A stretch of 64,000 nucleotides of DNA from positions 1 to 64,000 of the forward strand of contig NZ_MAOE01000067.1 in the NCBI RefSeq assembly GCF_001884185.1, written 5' to 3'. This stretch comes from Bacillus albus (GTDB lineage Bacteria; Bacillota; Bacilli; Bacillales; Bacillaceae_G). This document shows, one piece after another, positions 1-6,994 of this stretch. A model generated the notes under the pieces. It made no database searches. It had not been told where the DNA came from and saw only the letters and a list, made by a program, of their open reading frames with translations. Every line of letters starts with the position of its first letter. Position 1 is the first letter of the stretch. Both the position numbers and the translations under genes were made by a program.

Positions 1-164
1 CGAAATAGTAGTTCTCCTGATTTCGTATCAGTGCTTAACCTTTTCAGTTAAGAACGTGTCGCACAATTATAAGACTAGAAATGTTAGAACGTGAAGCAGT
101 GGCTAGAGAAGCTTTGAAAAAATCAATAAAAGAGAGGCTACAATCCATTGAAAACAATAGTTAA
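1..164 (+). pseudogene. Frameshifted 3' end of an unidentified gene, possibly a polymorphic toxin
   Basis: Two overlapping frames form one plausible C-terminus. Frame 1 reads RNSSSPDFVSVLN and then hits TAA at 49-51. Frame 3, open from 39, continues PFQLRTCRTIIRLE and then MLEREAVAREALKKS to a TAA at 162-164. Adding one C in the CC at 39-40 (AAC CCT TTT CAG) would fuse them into SVLNPFQLRTCRT, so a one-base loss is inferred. The last 17 bases overlap the immunity gene, the usual toxin-immunity spacing. The 5' part lies outside the window. I do not recognise the family; toxin is inferred only from the neighbour. Confidence 0.5.
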
Positions 165-762
165 AAATATAGGTGGTAAAAAGATAATAGCTACAGCAGA
201 AGAACATTTAAGCCCCCAGACAGAAAAGTTATTGTATTTGCTAACTAAAGTAGAAGATAACAAATTAGTTGATGGATTTTCTATACAAGTTGGTTGGTCT
301 ATTTTTGTTCTATCCAAACGTGAAGATGGGTATCACATTATTGCCCCGGATTATACAAAAAATCCATTTAAGGATACTACAGATGATTTAACAATTGCTT
401 TATGGGTGCAATTAGAACAAATACACTGTTTACGTCAATTAAATATTGATGGTGAAATTATAAAGTTTAGCGATAAAATAGTGACTGCAAAAAATGTTTT
501 ACAACTAGATGAGATTTATTTACAAAGAGCTAGGGATTGTGACAAAGGTGATTCTGGTTGGTATATCGGTCCTGTCGATGAAACAGAAGAAACTGAAGGT
601 GAATTAGAAGCATTTTACGCATATCAGTTACTAAAAATTAGACCTTCAATTATTCAAGTTTTAGCCTTACCTTATGAATATCTGGTAGTTTTTGAGAAAG
701 ATAAAATCAAATCCATTTTAGATGATAATGATGTCGATGTTTGGAATGGAGTTACAAACTAA
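148..762 (+). CDS. Imm33-like immunity protein
   Basis: A 204-aa soluble acidic protein with no signal peptide or membrane segment. The core IQVGWSIFVLSKRE, the stretch APDYTKNPFKDTTDDLT and the motif DSGWYIGPVD match my memory of the Imm33-like immunity family found beside Bacillus polymorphic toxins. It would bind and neutralise a cognate toxin in the cytoplasm. The start is TTG at 148, with AGAGAGG at 131-137 about ten bases upstream, and it overlaps the end of the preceding broken gene by 17 bases, suggesting translational coupling. If that gene was the toxin, this is now an orphan immunity gene. The family call is moderate and the target is unknown. Confidence 0.6.
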   Translation: MKTIVKNIGGKKIIATAEEHLSPQTEKLLYLLTKVEDNKLVDGFSIQVGWSIFVLSKREDGYHIIAPDYTKNPFKDTTDDLTIALWVQLEQIHCLRQLNIDGEIIKFSDKIVTAKNVLQLDEIYLQRARDCDKGDSGWYIGPVDETEETEGELEAFYAYQLLKIRPSIIQVLALPYEYLVVFEKDKIKSILDDNDVDVWNGVTN

Positions 763-802
763 GATTAGTTAGGTTCTAAAATAATTGAGAGGGGTTAACC
801 AC

Positions 803-895
803 ATGAACTTAAAGACTTCGAAAATTCTAGGAATGTTAGACGGTTATGAGAAAAAGGTAATTTTGGTAATTATAGAAACTGAAGCAATGGTTTAA
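803..895 (+). CDS. Possible 30-aa peptide
   Basis: A short frame beginning MNLKTSKILGMLDGYEKK follows a good ribosome site (GAGAGGGG, 787-794) eight bases before the ATG and ends in two close stops. It lies 40 bases after the immunity gene on the same strand. It may be a small protein or the stub of a truncated gene at this eroded edge. No family is recognised. Confidence 0.25.
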   Translation: MNLKTSKILGMLDGYEKKVILVIIETEAMV

Positions 896-965
896 ATTAA
901 ACTAGACACTTGCAGGATGGAAAATAATCAATAATGAATAAATAATAAAAGAGCATCCCTCCATT

Positions 966-1020
966 AAAAACTGCACCTCCAATTGTTAGACATAGTCTAA
1001 CAATTGGAGGTGCAGTTTTT
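966..1020. repeat. 26-bp perfect palindrome of IS3-type end sequences
   Basis: Arms 966-991 and 995-1020 are perfect inverse complements separated by ATA. Each arm reads CTGCACCTCCAATTGTTAGAC from its outer end, which resembles IS3/IS150-type terminal repeats (TG..CACC..GTTAGAC). The inner ends face each other, so this is not the usual abutted-ends circle junction. The right arm ends in a T-run two bases before the orfA start, so as RNA it could block read-through into the transposase. Confidence 0.7.
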
Positions 1021-1022
1021 CT

Positions 1023-1178
1023 ATGGTTAAATTTACAACTGATGAAAAAATAGACATCGTTCAACGTTATTTGAACGGAAATGAAAATTACCAAGAAATT
1101 AGTAAAGCGATTGGTATAAGAGACACCGTAATTTTGAAATGGGTAAACCAATATAAACAAAATGGCTTTTTTATTTGA
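1023..1178 (+). pseudogene. IS3-family transposase OrfA fragment
   Basis: The frame starts MVKFTTDEKIDIVQRYLNG and contains the N-terminal helix-turn-helix of IS3-type OrfA (YQEISKAIGIRDTVILKWVNQY). The element-derived sequence stops after VNQYKQNG. The last three residues and TGA come from unrelated DNA, giving 51 codons where full OrfA has about 90-170. No OrfB, DDE residues or right end follow. This is a relic of the left end of an insertion sequence, consistent with the eroded region around it. Confidence 0.75.
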
Positions 1179-1214
1179 AAATCGGATGTAATATTTTATT
1201 CATATTCCGTTCAT

Positions 1215-1254
1215 AAACTTTCCGTAAAATGATTGCAACGAATATGGAAAGTTT
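1215..1254. promoter_or_regulatory. 9-bp inverted repeat upstream of the DUF2871 gene
   Basis: AAACTTTCC at 1215-1223 and GGAAAGTTT at 1246-1254 are perfect inverse complements with a 22-base spacer. They end 17 bases before the ATG at 1272. The repeat could be an operator or an mRNA structure; no regulator is recognised. Confidence 0.35.
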
Positions 1255-1271
1255 ACAACAGGAGGAATAAA

Positions 1272-1667
1272 ATGAAGAAATTATATAACGCAGCATTCAG
1301 CTACTTAATTATCGGTTTATTATCAGGAGTATTTGCCAGAGAGTATTCGAAAGCACAAGGAATTAAAGGGTCCACAATGTTGCAATTGGTGCATACACAT
1401 GTGTTAATACTTGGTTTCGTCTTCTTTTTAATCGCTTTGGGTCTATTTAAAGTATTTCATGTACAAGAAACAAAGAGCTTTCGTTCATGGTTTGTAGTTT
1501 ATAATGTAGGATTTATTTTTACTATTGCTACAATGCTATGGAGAGGACTTCTACAAGTAAATGGAACTGACTTTAACGGTTTAAGCCATATGGCTGGATT
1601 AGGTCACGTTATTATAAGTATCGGGCTCGTTTGGTTTATGATTTTACTCAAAAAGTCTGTTAAATAG
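1272..1667 (+). CDS. DUF2871 family membrane protein
   Basis: A 131-aa protein with four predicted membrane helices: residues about 5-25 (FSYLIIGLLSGVF), 38-58 (HTHVLILGFVFFLIALGLF), 73-93 and 105-125. The sequence fits the DUF2871 family, small membrane proteins of Gram-positive bacteria with no assigned biochemical role. The start is ATG 1272, because ACAGGAGGAATAA gives an ideal ribosome site; a TTG frame 39 bases upstream lacks one. The gap to the CcdC-like gene is 15 bases, so they are likely cotranscribed. Confidence 0.7.
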   Translation: MKKLYNAAFSYLIIGLLSGVFAREYSKAQGIKGSTMLQLVHTHVLILGFVFFLIALGLFKVFHVQETKSFRSWFVVYNVGFIFTIATMLWRGLLQVNGTDFNGLSHMAGLGHVIISIGLVWFMILLKKSVK

Positions 1668-1682
1668 ATAGGAGTGGAGAGG

Positions 1683-2162
1683 ATGATAGCACTTTTATCA
1701 AGTATTGTAGCAGTTTGTATGGCTGTTGGGGTAATGTTTCTTCGCTTTAAAGCAGCGAAGAAACCGGTAACGAAAAAGAAAATTATATTACCGCCAATTT
1801 TTATGAGTACTGGCGCGATGATGTACTTCTTACCGGAGTTTCGATTAACATCGTTAGAAATGATAGAGGCGATTGGCATAGGACTTATTTTCTCTATATT
1901 TCTTATTAAAACAACGAAGTTTGAAATGAGAAATGAACATATATATATGAAACCGTCAAAAGCATTCATATTTATTTTAGTCGGATTATTAGCTGTACGA
2001 GTGGCGTTAAAATCATATTTAAGCCAATCAATTGATTTGGCAGAGTTAAGCGGAATGTTTTTCTTACTCGCATTTGCGATGATTGTGTCGTGGAGAGTTG
2101 CGATGTATCGCTCGTTTACTAAATTAGAAAAGACAATAAACAGAGCTGGAATTTCTATATAG
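1683..2162 (+). CDS. CcdC-like membrane protein
   Basis: A 159-aa membrane protein with about four helices and a basic cytoplasmic loop (RFKAAKKPVTKKK). It matches the CcdC/YneJ (DUF1453) family, named from the B. subtilis ccdA-ccdB-ccdC region for cytochrome c biogenesis, where CcdC itself was dispensable. Function is therefore open. ATG 1683 is preferred over an upstream GTG because AGGAG at 1670-1674 lies eight bases before it. The 3' end of the gene forms half of a terminator stem. Confidence 0.7.
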   Translation: MIALLSSIVAVCMAVGVMFLRFKAAKKPVTKKKIILPPIFMSTGAMMYFLPEFRLTSLEMIEAIGIGLIFSIFLIKTTKFEMRNEHIYMKPSKAFIFILVGLLAVRVALKSYLSQSIDLAELSGMFFLLAFAMIVSWRVAMYRSFTKLEKTINRAGISI

Positions 2163-2181
2163 GAAATCCAGCTCTGTTTAT
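2138..2181. terminator. Terminator overlapping the ccdC-like stop codon
   Basis: The stem AAACAGAGCTGGAATTTC pairs with GAAATCCAGCTCTGTTT with one bulge. The loop is about five bases and the right arm runs into a T-rich stretch. It can serve both the forward operon and the reverse DUF896 gene. Confidence 0.7.
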
Positions 2182-2209
2182 GTTTTATTGAAATTCTTTA
2201 GCTCGGAAC

Positions 2210-2440
2210 TCATTTGCTTAATTTTAAACGTATTTGAGCATCTTGTAATGCGGCTGGTGTAACGTTATGACCATTTTGATCCACAATTTTTGTGTTTAAT
2301 AAAATGGAATCTAAGCTTCCACGAAATGTTTTTGTATAGTTTTGACGCAACATTTGTTGTTCTTGTTTTTCATCAACTGTTAATCCAGATGTTTTCTCTT
2401 TTTTTGATAATTCGTTAATACGGAATAAAATGTTTTTCAT
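2210..2440 (-). CDS. DUF896 (YnzC-type) protein
   Basis: A 76-aa protein starting MKNILFRINELSKKEK. The family hallmarks are the helical N-terminal INELSKKEK, then TVDEKQEQQMLRQNY and VTPAALQDAQ. DUF896 proteins such as B. subtilis YnzC are small three-helix proteins of uncertain function. ATG 2440 is chosen because AGAGGTGA sits at the right distance; a GTG three codons upstream overlaps that site. B. subtilis ynzC is linked to the SOS-controlled yneA region, but no LexA partner is visible here. Confidence 0.8.
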   Translation of the reverse strand: MKNILFRINELSKKEKTSGLTVDEKQEQQMLRQNYTKTFRGSLDSILLNTKIVDQNGHNVTPAALQDAQIRLKLSK

Positions 2441-2687
2441 TTGTTTCACCTCTAGTTAGATTTAATTACATTAGCTACTTACTAATGTATAGTTATTGTA
2501 ACCTATCTTTTAACAAGTGTCAATGCCTATAAAATGCCTTGTTTTGTAAGTGTATGGAGTGAGAGAAGATGTAAATGACTACTAATACTTGAAATAAAAA
2601 AGATGTTAACATACAATACCGTAGTAGGGTATATAAAGTTCGTTATTTTTCATTATGAAAGTAATAAGCAAAAAGGAGTATGTAATA

Positions 2688-3604
2688 ATGAATGCAGTAA
2701 TTTCAAAAAAAGAAACAATCATTTCATATACGATTGCTATTTTATTTATTTTAGCTATGGTAACAGCCGGTGTGTTATTAAATGATCCGGAAGTCATTTT
2801 GCCGGAAATAGCAGCTATGGCAATTGCTTTATGGGCATATCGTGAGCCAGGGTGGTTAAGACAACCAGAAAAAATCTTTGTTGCACCGTCAATAACAGCT
2901 TTGATTGGTTTTGCAGTGAATCAGATGGATTTAGCCTATATAGGAAAGGTTAGCGTAACACTTGTATTAATGATGCTGTTTTTACGTGTAATTCAATCTA
3001 ACTTAGCGCCGTCCATTGCGACTGGTTTATTACCGAGATAACAAACGCGACAGAATGGTCGTTTGTTATCTCGGTATTCGCTTTAACATTTATTTTAATG
3101 ATTGGTGTTCTTATATTTAAATTGAACAACGGTATTAAGCGAAAAGTGCACATACAGTATAAATATATGACTGTATTTCTAATACTAAATTTTGTATGGA
3201 TCAGTTTATGTTGGATAACTGATTATGAACAATTAGCAGTTATTCCACCAATATTAGTTGTCGTGTATGAATCACTTCAAAAGCCGATGTACAATGAAAT
3301 AATGGCGTTTAAGCAGATCGTAGTATTAACTATATCGGCAACTGTTGGAACGTTATTATACTTTGCAATTGATTCATGGATTGTAGTCACTTTATTCAAT
3401 ATGATAGTAATGCTTATTTTATTAAAAATCGTTGGAGTACGTATTCCAGCAGCATATGCATTTCCGTTATTACCACTCGTATTTCCTGATGAAATGATAA
3501 AAATGTTACCAGTAGCTTCATTTGTTGCGGGGGTATTTTTATTTGGTGCAGTATTACTGTATAAAAAGTGGGAGATGAAGCAAAAGGGCATGCAGAAGAG
3601 TTAA
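2688..3604 (+). pseudogene. Multi-pass membrane protein gene split by a 1-base deletion
   Basis: ATG 2688 (RBS AAGGAG 2673-2678) opens a 117-aa frame with about four helices that ends LLPR-stop at 3041. The next frame, usually started at 3098, is open back to 3002 and reads ITNATEWSFVISVFALTF before MIGVLIFKLNN, a helix continuing the same topology. Adding one G after CCG 3033-3035 yields LLPEITNATEW and one membrane protein of about 305 aa. The break is inside the perfect palindrome 3031-3076. The product is unrecognised; the first half, with LPEIAAMAIALWAYREP, is weakly HPP-like. It could also be an assembly error or two separate short proteins. Confidence 0.65.
3031..3076. repeat. 17-bp perfect inverted repeat inside coding sequence
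   Basis: TACCGAGATAACAAACG (3031-3047) and CGTTTGTTATCTCGGTA (3060-3076) are perfect complements around a 12-base loop. No T-run follows, so this is not a classical terminator. It contains the stop codon that splits the membrane gene. Confidence 0.85.
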
Positions 3605-3615
3605 ATATAATTTTA

Positions 3616-3650
3616 AAAAGGTAAGTTCACATGAGTTGAACTTACCTTTT
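3616..3650. terminator. Bidirectional terminator
   Basis: A perfect 14-bp stem AAAAGGTAAGTTCA/TGAACTTACCTTTT with a 7-base loop sits between the forward membrane gene and the reverse CcdA-like gene. Confidence 0.85.
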
Positions 3651-3658
3651 CATATGTA

Positions 3659-4375
3659 CTACCAATAAAGAGCAGCATCATAAAGCCCGATTAAAATGAG
3701 TAAGATACCGGCTATACGTTGAATGCTTTTTCCTATTTTTCGACTTTTTTTAAGTAGTGCCCCATTTAATCCAAGATAGGAGATGATAAACATGAATATA
3801 ACGATAGGGAGAGCCGTTCCTACCGAAAAGAATGACGGAAACAAGTACCCGTACGTATATGATAAAGATAAAGGGATTAACGTTCCAAAAAATAGAACGA
3901 ACATAGTCGGACAGAAAGCTAAGGAAAAGAAGAATCCAAGTAAAAATGAACCAACTTCATTTTGGTTTCGTATAAATTTGATCGAGAAGAAATATCTTCC
4001 TTTTATAATACCTGACAACAGTAACCCCATTAAAACTAATAAAGGTCCCATCATTTTTCGTAACCATGGGAAGTACAAAGTTAATATTTGCTGAACCTCT
4101 TTTCCTAAAAACCATACGAATAGTCCAAGCATTGTAAAAGCTATTATTTTTCCTAAAATGAATAACAATATATGTTTCCATGCATGCCCTTTTTGTAAAG
4201 ATTGATTTCCATAAAGTGTAATCGTGCTAATGTTTCCTGTTAATTGGCAAGGGGCAAGGGTACCTACTACACCTAATAAAAACGCAAATAATAGAGGTAC
4301 TGATTTCGTAGCATTCGCGACATCCATTAAAGGAGACATGAGTTGATAGCTCCATTCACTAATTGTTGAAAACAC
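3659..4375 (-). CDS. CcdA/TauE-SafE-like membrane protein
   Basis: A 238-aa protein with six to seven hydrophobic helices. It carries the paired cysteine motifs typical of the CcdA/DsbD transmembrane clan: GTLAPCQLTGN near residue 40 and FSLAFCPTMFVLFFG near 150. Such proteins pass electrons across the membrane to extracytoplasmic thiols; relatives are also named UreH or sulfite exporter TauE/SafE. The start is GTG at 4375, with AAGGTGA eight bases upstream. It follows the BNR-repeat lipoprotein by 15 bases in one operon, suggesting the two act together at the membrane. The exact substrate is unknown. Confidence 0.7.
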   Translation of the reverse strand: MFSTISEWSYQLMSPLMDVANATKSVPLLFAFLLGVVGTLAPCQLTGNISTITLYGNQSLQKGHAWKHILLFILGKIIAFTMLGLFVWFLGKEVQQILTLYFPWLRKMMGPLLVLMGLLLSGIIKGRYFFSIKFIRNQNEVGSFLLGFFFSLAFCPTMFVLFFGTLIPLSLSYTYGYLFPSFFSVGTALPIVIFMFIISYLGLNGALLKKSRKIGKSIQRIAGILLILIGLYDAALYW

Positions 4376-4390
4376 GTTATATTCACCTTT

Positions 4391-5374
4391 CTAATTAAAT
4401 TGGAATGCTCCCTCTTTTGTAATCTGCTTCCACGTTTTACCTTCATCTGTAGAAAGGAACACATTAGCTTTCATTGTAGCAAATGCTATTTCAGCTGAAT
4501 TTTGAGGGTTTTGTGATATGTACATAATTGCATCTTTAGGACCTAAAGCTGGAATTTGTATGTTTGTCTCTTCATTTGTAGCAATTGATTTCTTCGTTAG
4601 GATTTGCTTATTGATAGGGGCGTAAATAACCTCTTCATTACTTAATGTAACTGCTGTCGATTCAAGTGATGTAGAGAACAGTTCAAATGTATTTCCGTAA
4701 TCAGTAGATAAATAAACACCGTCTTTAGTACTTACGGCTACTACACTAGCTTGATCTGGATGTACGGAAAAGGCATGAATCGTACTTGAAAGACCTTTTA
4801 ACTTACTATTTTTCCAATCTTGTCCGTTGTTCGTACTGAAATAAAAACCTTGTTGCAATTTAGAATTAGGACGCTCATTGTATAAATAAATTGCTTCTGT
4901 ATTATATCCGACAGCAAGGTTATGAAAATCAGATTCTCCGTAAAAAGCTAGCTTTTCAAGGGTATTACCACCATCAGAACTTTTCATTAATCCTAAAGGA
5001 TTTTTTAAATTTGCTCCTCGTTCAGGATGACCGCTGGCAAAGAATCCATTTTTCGTTGCTTGAAATCCCATATAATCGTGTAACGCAGTTTTAGTTTCAA
5101 ACCATTTGCCATCTTGATAAACTTTTATCCCGCTATGAGTGGCGATAGAAACCCCAGGCATATTTCCTGCAAAGCCAATTCCGTGAATGTGCTCGATTTT
5201 TCCAGATGTAGTTTCTTTATAGAAGTTTTGCGGAATTACAGTTCCTGTTTCTGTATTTTGGGGCTGAGATTGCACCGTTTTTTTCTTCGCTGGTACTGTT
5301 TCGGCATTGTTAGAACAACCTGTAATGATGAATAAAGAAGTAATTGCTAACCCTGTTGCTACATAATGTTTCAA
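4391..5374 (-). CDS. BNR/Asp-box repeat lipoprotein (F510_1955-type glycosylhydrolase-like)
   Basis: A 327-aa exported lipoprotein: signal peptide with lipobox FIITGCSNN, cleavage before Cys about 20, then a polar linker and a predicted beta-propeller. Asp-box repeats are visible as SSDGGNTLEKL, STNNGQDWKN, STDYGNTFEL and STDEGKTWKQ. The fold resembles sialidase or photosystem-assembly propellers, and the family is annotated as F510_1955 glycosylhydrolase, but no catalytic residues can be assigned, so enzyme activity is unproven. The TTG start at 5374 is supported by AAAGGAG nine bases upstream. It heads an operon with the CcdA-like protein. Confidence 0.7.
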   Translation of the reverse strand: MKHYVATGLAITSLFIITGCSNNAETVPAKKKTVQSQPQNTETGTVIPQNFYKETTSGKIEHIHGIGFAGNMPGVSIATHSGIKVYQDGKWFETKTALHDYMGFQATKNGFFASGHPERGANLKNPLGLMKSSDGGNTLEKLAFYGESDFHNLAVGYNTEAIYLYNERPNSKLQQGFYFSTNNGQDWKNSKLKGLSSTIHAFSVHPDQASVVAVSTKDGVYLSTDYGNTFELFSTSLESTAVTLSNEEVIYAPINKQILTKKSIATNEETNIQIPALGPKDAIMYISQNPQNSAEIAFATMKANVFLSTDEGKTWKQITKEGAFQFN

Positions 5375-5593
5375 AGTTGTGGCTCCTTTCCTATATATGA
5401 GATTTTAAGTATATGGAATAAATGTCAAGAAATTGTGGAGTGGTATGTATAATATAGATTAGAGGGGCACTAGTAAGGGGGATTTTCCTTTTTCTATGAG
5501 TACTATTAATTGACGAAAAATTGTAACAATAATAAAATGAATTGATTAGATAATTAGTTTTTTAAGCATACATAGAACGCTAGGGGGATTATT

Positions 5594-6877
5594 ATGAAAT
5601 CAACATTTTTTGCTCAAAATAGAGAACGATTAGCAAACACATTACCAGATGAATCTATTACTATTTTATTTGCTGGACAAGCACCTCATATGTCAGCGGA
5701 TGCACATTATAAATTTGTGCCGAATCGAAACTTTTACTATGTTACAGGGATCGATGAACCAAATGTTATTTTCATGTTGAAGAAGGTTGGAGGTAGTGTA
5801 GAAGAAACACTTTTCATTGAAAAGTCAGATCCAGTAATGGAAAAATGGGTCGGTAAAACAGTTTCTAACAAAGAAGCAGAGAAAACTTCAGGTATAAAGA
5901 AAGTTGTATATTTAGATAGCTTTGAAAAGACAATGTCAAATATACTTTTCACTGAAAATGTGAAGCATCTTTATTTAGATTTAGAGTGTCGTGAGTGGAA
6001 AGGTACGGAGACGAAAACATTAGCATTTGCTAAACATGTAAGAGAACAATATCCACACGTAACAATTGGTAATGTATATCCGAACATTTGTGAATTGCGA
6101 GTATTTAAAACAGATGAAGAAATTGAAATTATTAAAGAAGCAATTGCTGTAACGAAAGACGGTATTTACAACGTACTTAAGCATGCAAAAGCAGACAAGA
6201 TGGAATATGAATTAGAAGCTCAGTTTGATTTCACACTGAAGTCATCTGGCATTAAGCATCATGCGTCCAATACAATTTTGGCAAGTGGGAAAAATGCTAC
6301 AGTTCTTCATTATGAAGATAATGATGCACAAATTCAAAATGGTGATTTAGTATTACTAGATTTAGGTGCTCAAAAAGACTACTATAACGCTGATATTAGT
6401 TATACATTCCCGGCAAATGGAACATTCTCTAGTCGCCAAAAACAAATTTATAATATTGTATTAAAAGCATTAAAAGAAACAACAGAGATTATTAAGCCAG
6501 GTTTGAAGTTCGCTGCATTAAATGAGCATGCTAAAAAAGTACTCGCAGAAGGGTGTAAAGCAGTTGGTTTAATTCAAGAAGATGAGGAACTGTCTAAATA
6601 TTATTATCATGGAGTCAGCCATTTCCTTGGTTTAGATACGCATGATGTAGGTACATACAAAGATAGATTTTTAGAAGAAGGTATGGTTATTACAATTGAA
6701 CCTGGTCTTTATATTGAAGAAGAATCAATTGGCATTCGTATTGAAGATGATATTCTTGTAACGAAAGACGGACATGAAAACTTGTCAAAAGATATCATTA
6801 GAGAAGTTGAAGAGATTGAAGAGTTTATGAGAGAAAATAATGTGAATGTAAAACAAGATGAGGTTGTTACGAAATAA
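5594..6877 (+). CDS. Xaa-Pro aminopeptidase (M24B, aminopeptidase P)
   Basis: A 427-aa cytoplasmic enzyme that removes an N-terminal residue preceding proline. The N-terminal creatinase-like domain spans about 1-160 and the pita-bread metallopeptidase domain about 170-405. The five dinuclear metal ligands are visible: Asp in LLDLGAQ, Asp in YNADIS, His in GVSHFLGL, Glu in TIEPGLY and Glu in IRIEDDIL. HDVGTY follows the His as in AMPP. Length is normal. A strong GGGGG ribosome site precedes ATG 5594. It stands alone between terminators. Confidence 0.9.
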   Translation: MKSTFFAQNRERLANTLPDESITILFAGQAPHMSADAHYKFVPNRNFYYVTGIDEPNVIFMLKKVGGSVEETLFIEKSDPVMEKWVGKTVSNKEAEKTSGIKKVVYLDSFEKTMSNILFTENVKHLYLDLECREWKGTETKTLAFAKHVREQYPHVTIGNVYPNICELRVFKTDEEIEIIKEAIAVTKDGIYNVLKHAKADKMEYELEAQFDFTLKSSGIKHHASNTILASGKNATVLHYEDNDAQIQNGDLVLLDLGAQKDYYNADISYTFPANGTFSSRQKQIYNIVLKALKETTEIIKPGLKFAALNEHAKKVLAEGCKAVGLIQEDEELSKYYYHGVSHFLGLDTHDVGTYKDRFLEEGMVITIEPGLYIEEESIGIRIEDDILVTKDGHENLSKDIIREVEEIEEFMRENNVNVKQDEVVTK

Positions 6878-6884
6878 TAATCAG

Positions 6885-6916
6885 AAAAGGCGCTCAATTT
6901 TGGGCGTCCTTTTATT
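6885..6916 (+). terminator. Terminator after the aminopeptidase gene
   Basis: AAAAGGCGCTC pairs imperfectly with GGGCGTCCTTTT around TAATTT-like loop sequence, followed by T-rich DNA. Confidence 0.55.
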
Positions 6917-6994
6917 TTGCCCATTTTAAATCTCCTTATTTTCTTGAAAATCATCTTCTAGAATGATTTTGAAAAAGAAAAGGAGGGATTTTCC

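Noticed and set aside
966-1020. IS circle junction (abutted terminal repeats)
   Set aside because: The inner ends face each other; in a junction the outer ends would be adjacent.
897-1160. 87-codon reverse frame over the IS fragment
   Set aside because: It is antisense to recognisable OrfA sequence and the palindrome, with no ribosome site.
2603-2785. 60-codon frame overlapping the start of the split membrane gene
   Set aside because: Different frame from a gene with a proper ribosome site; no supporting start signal.
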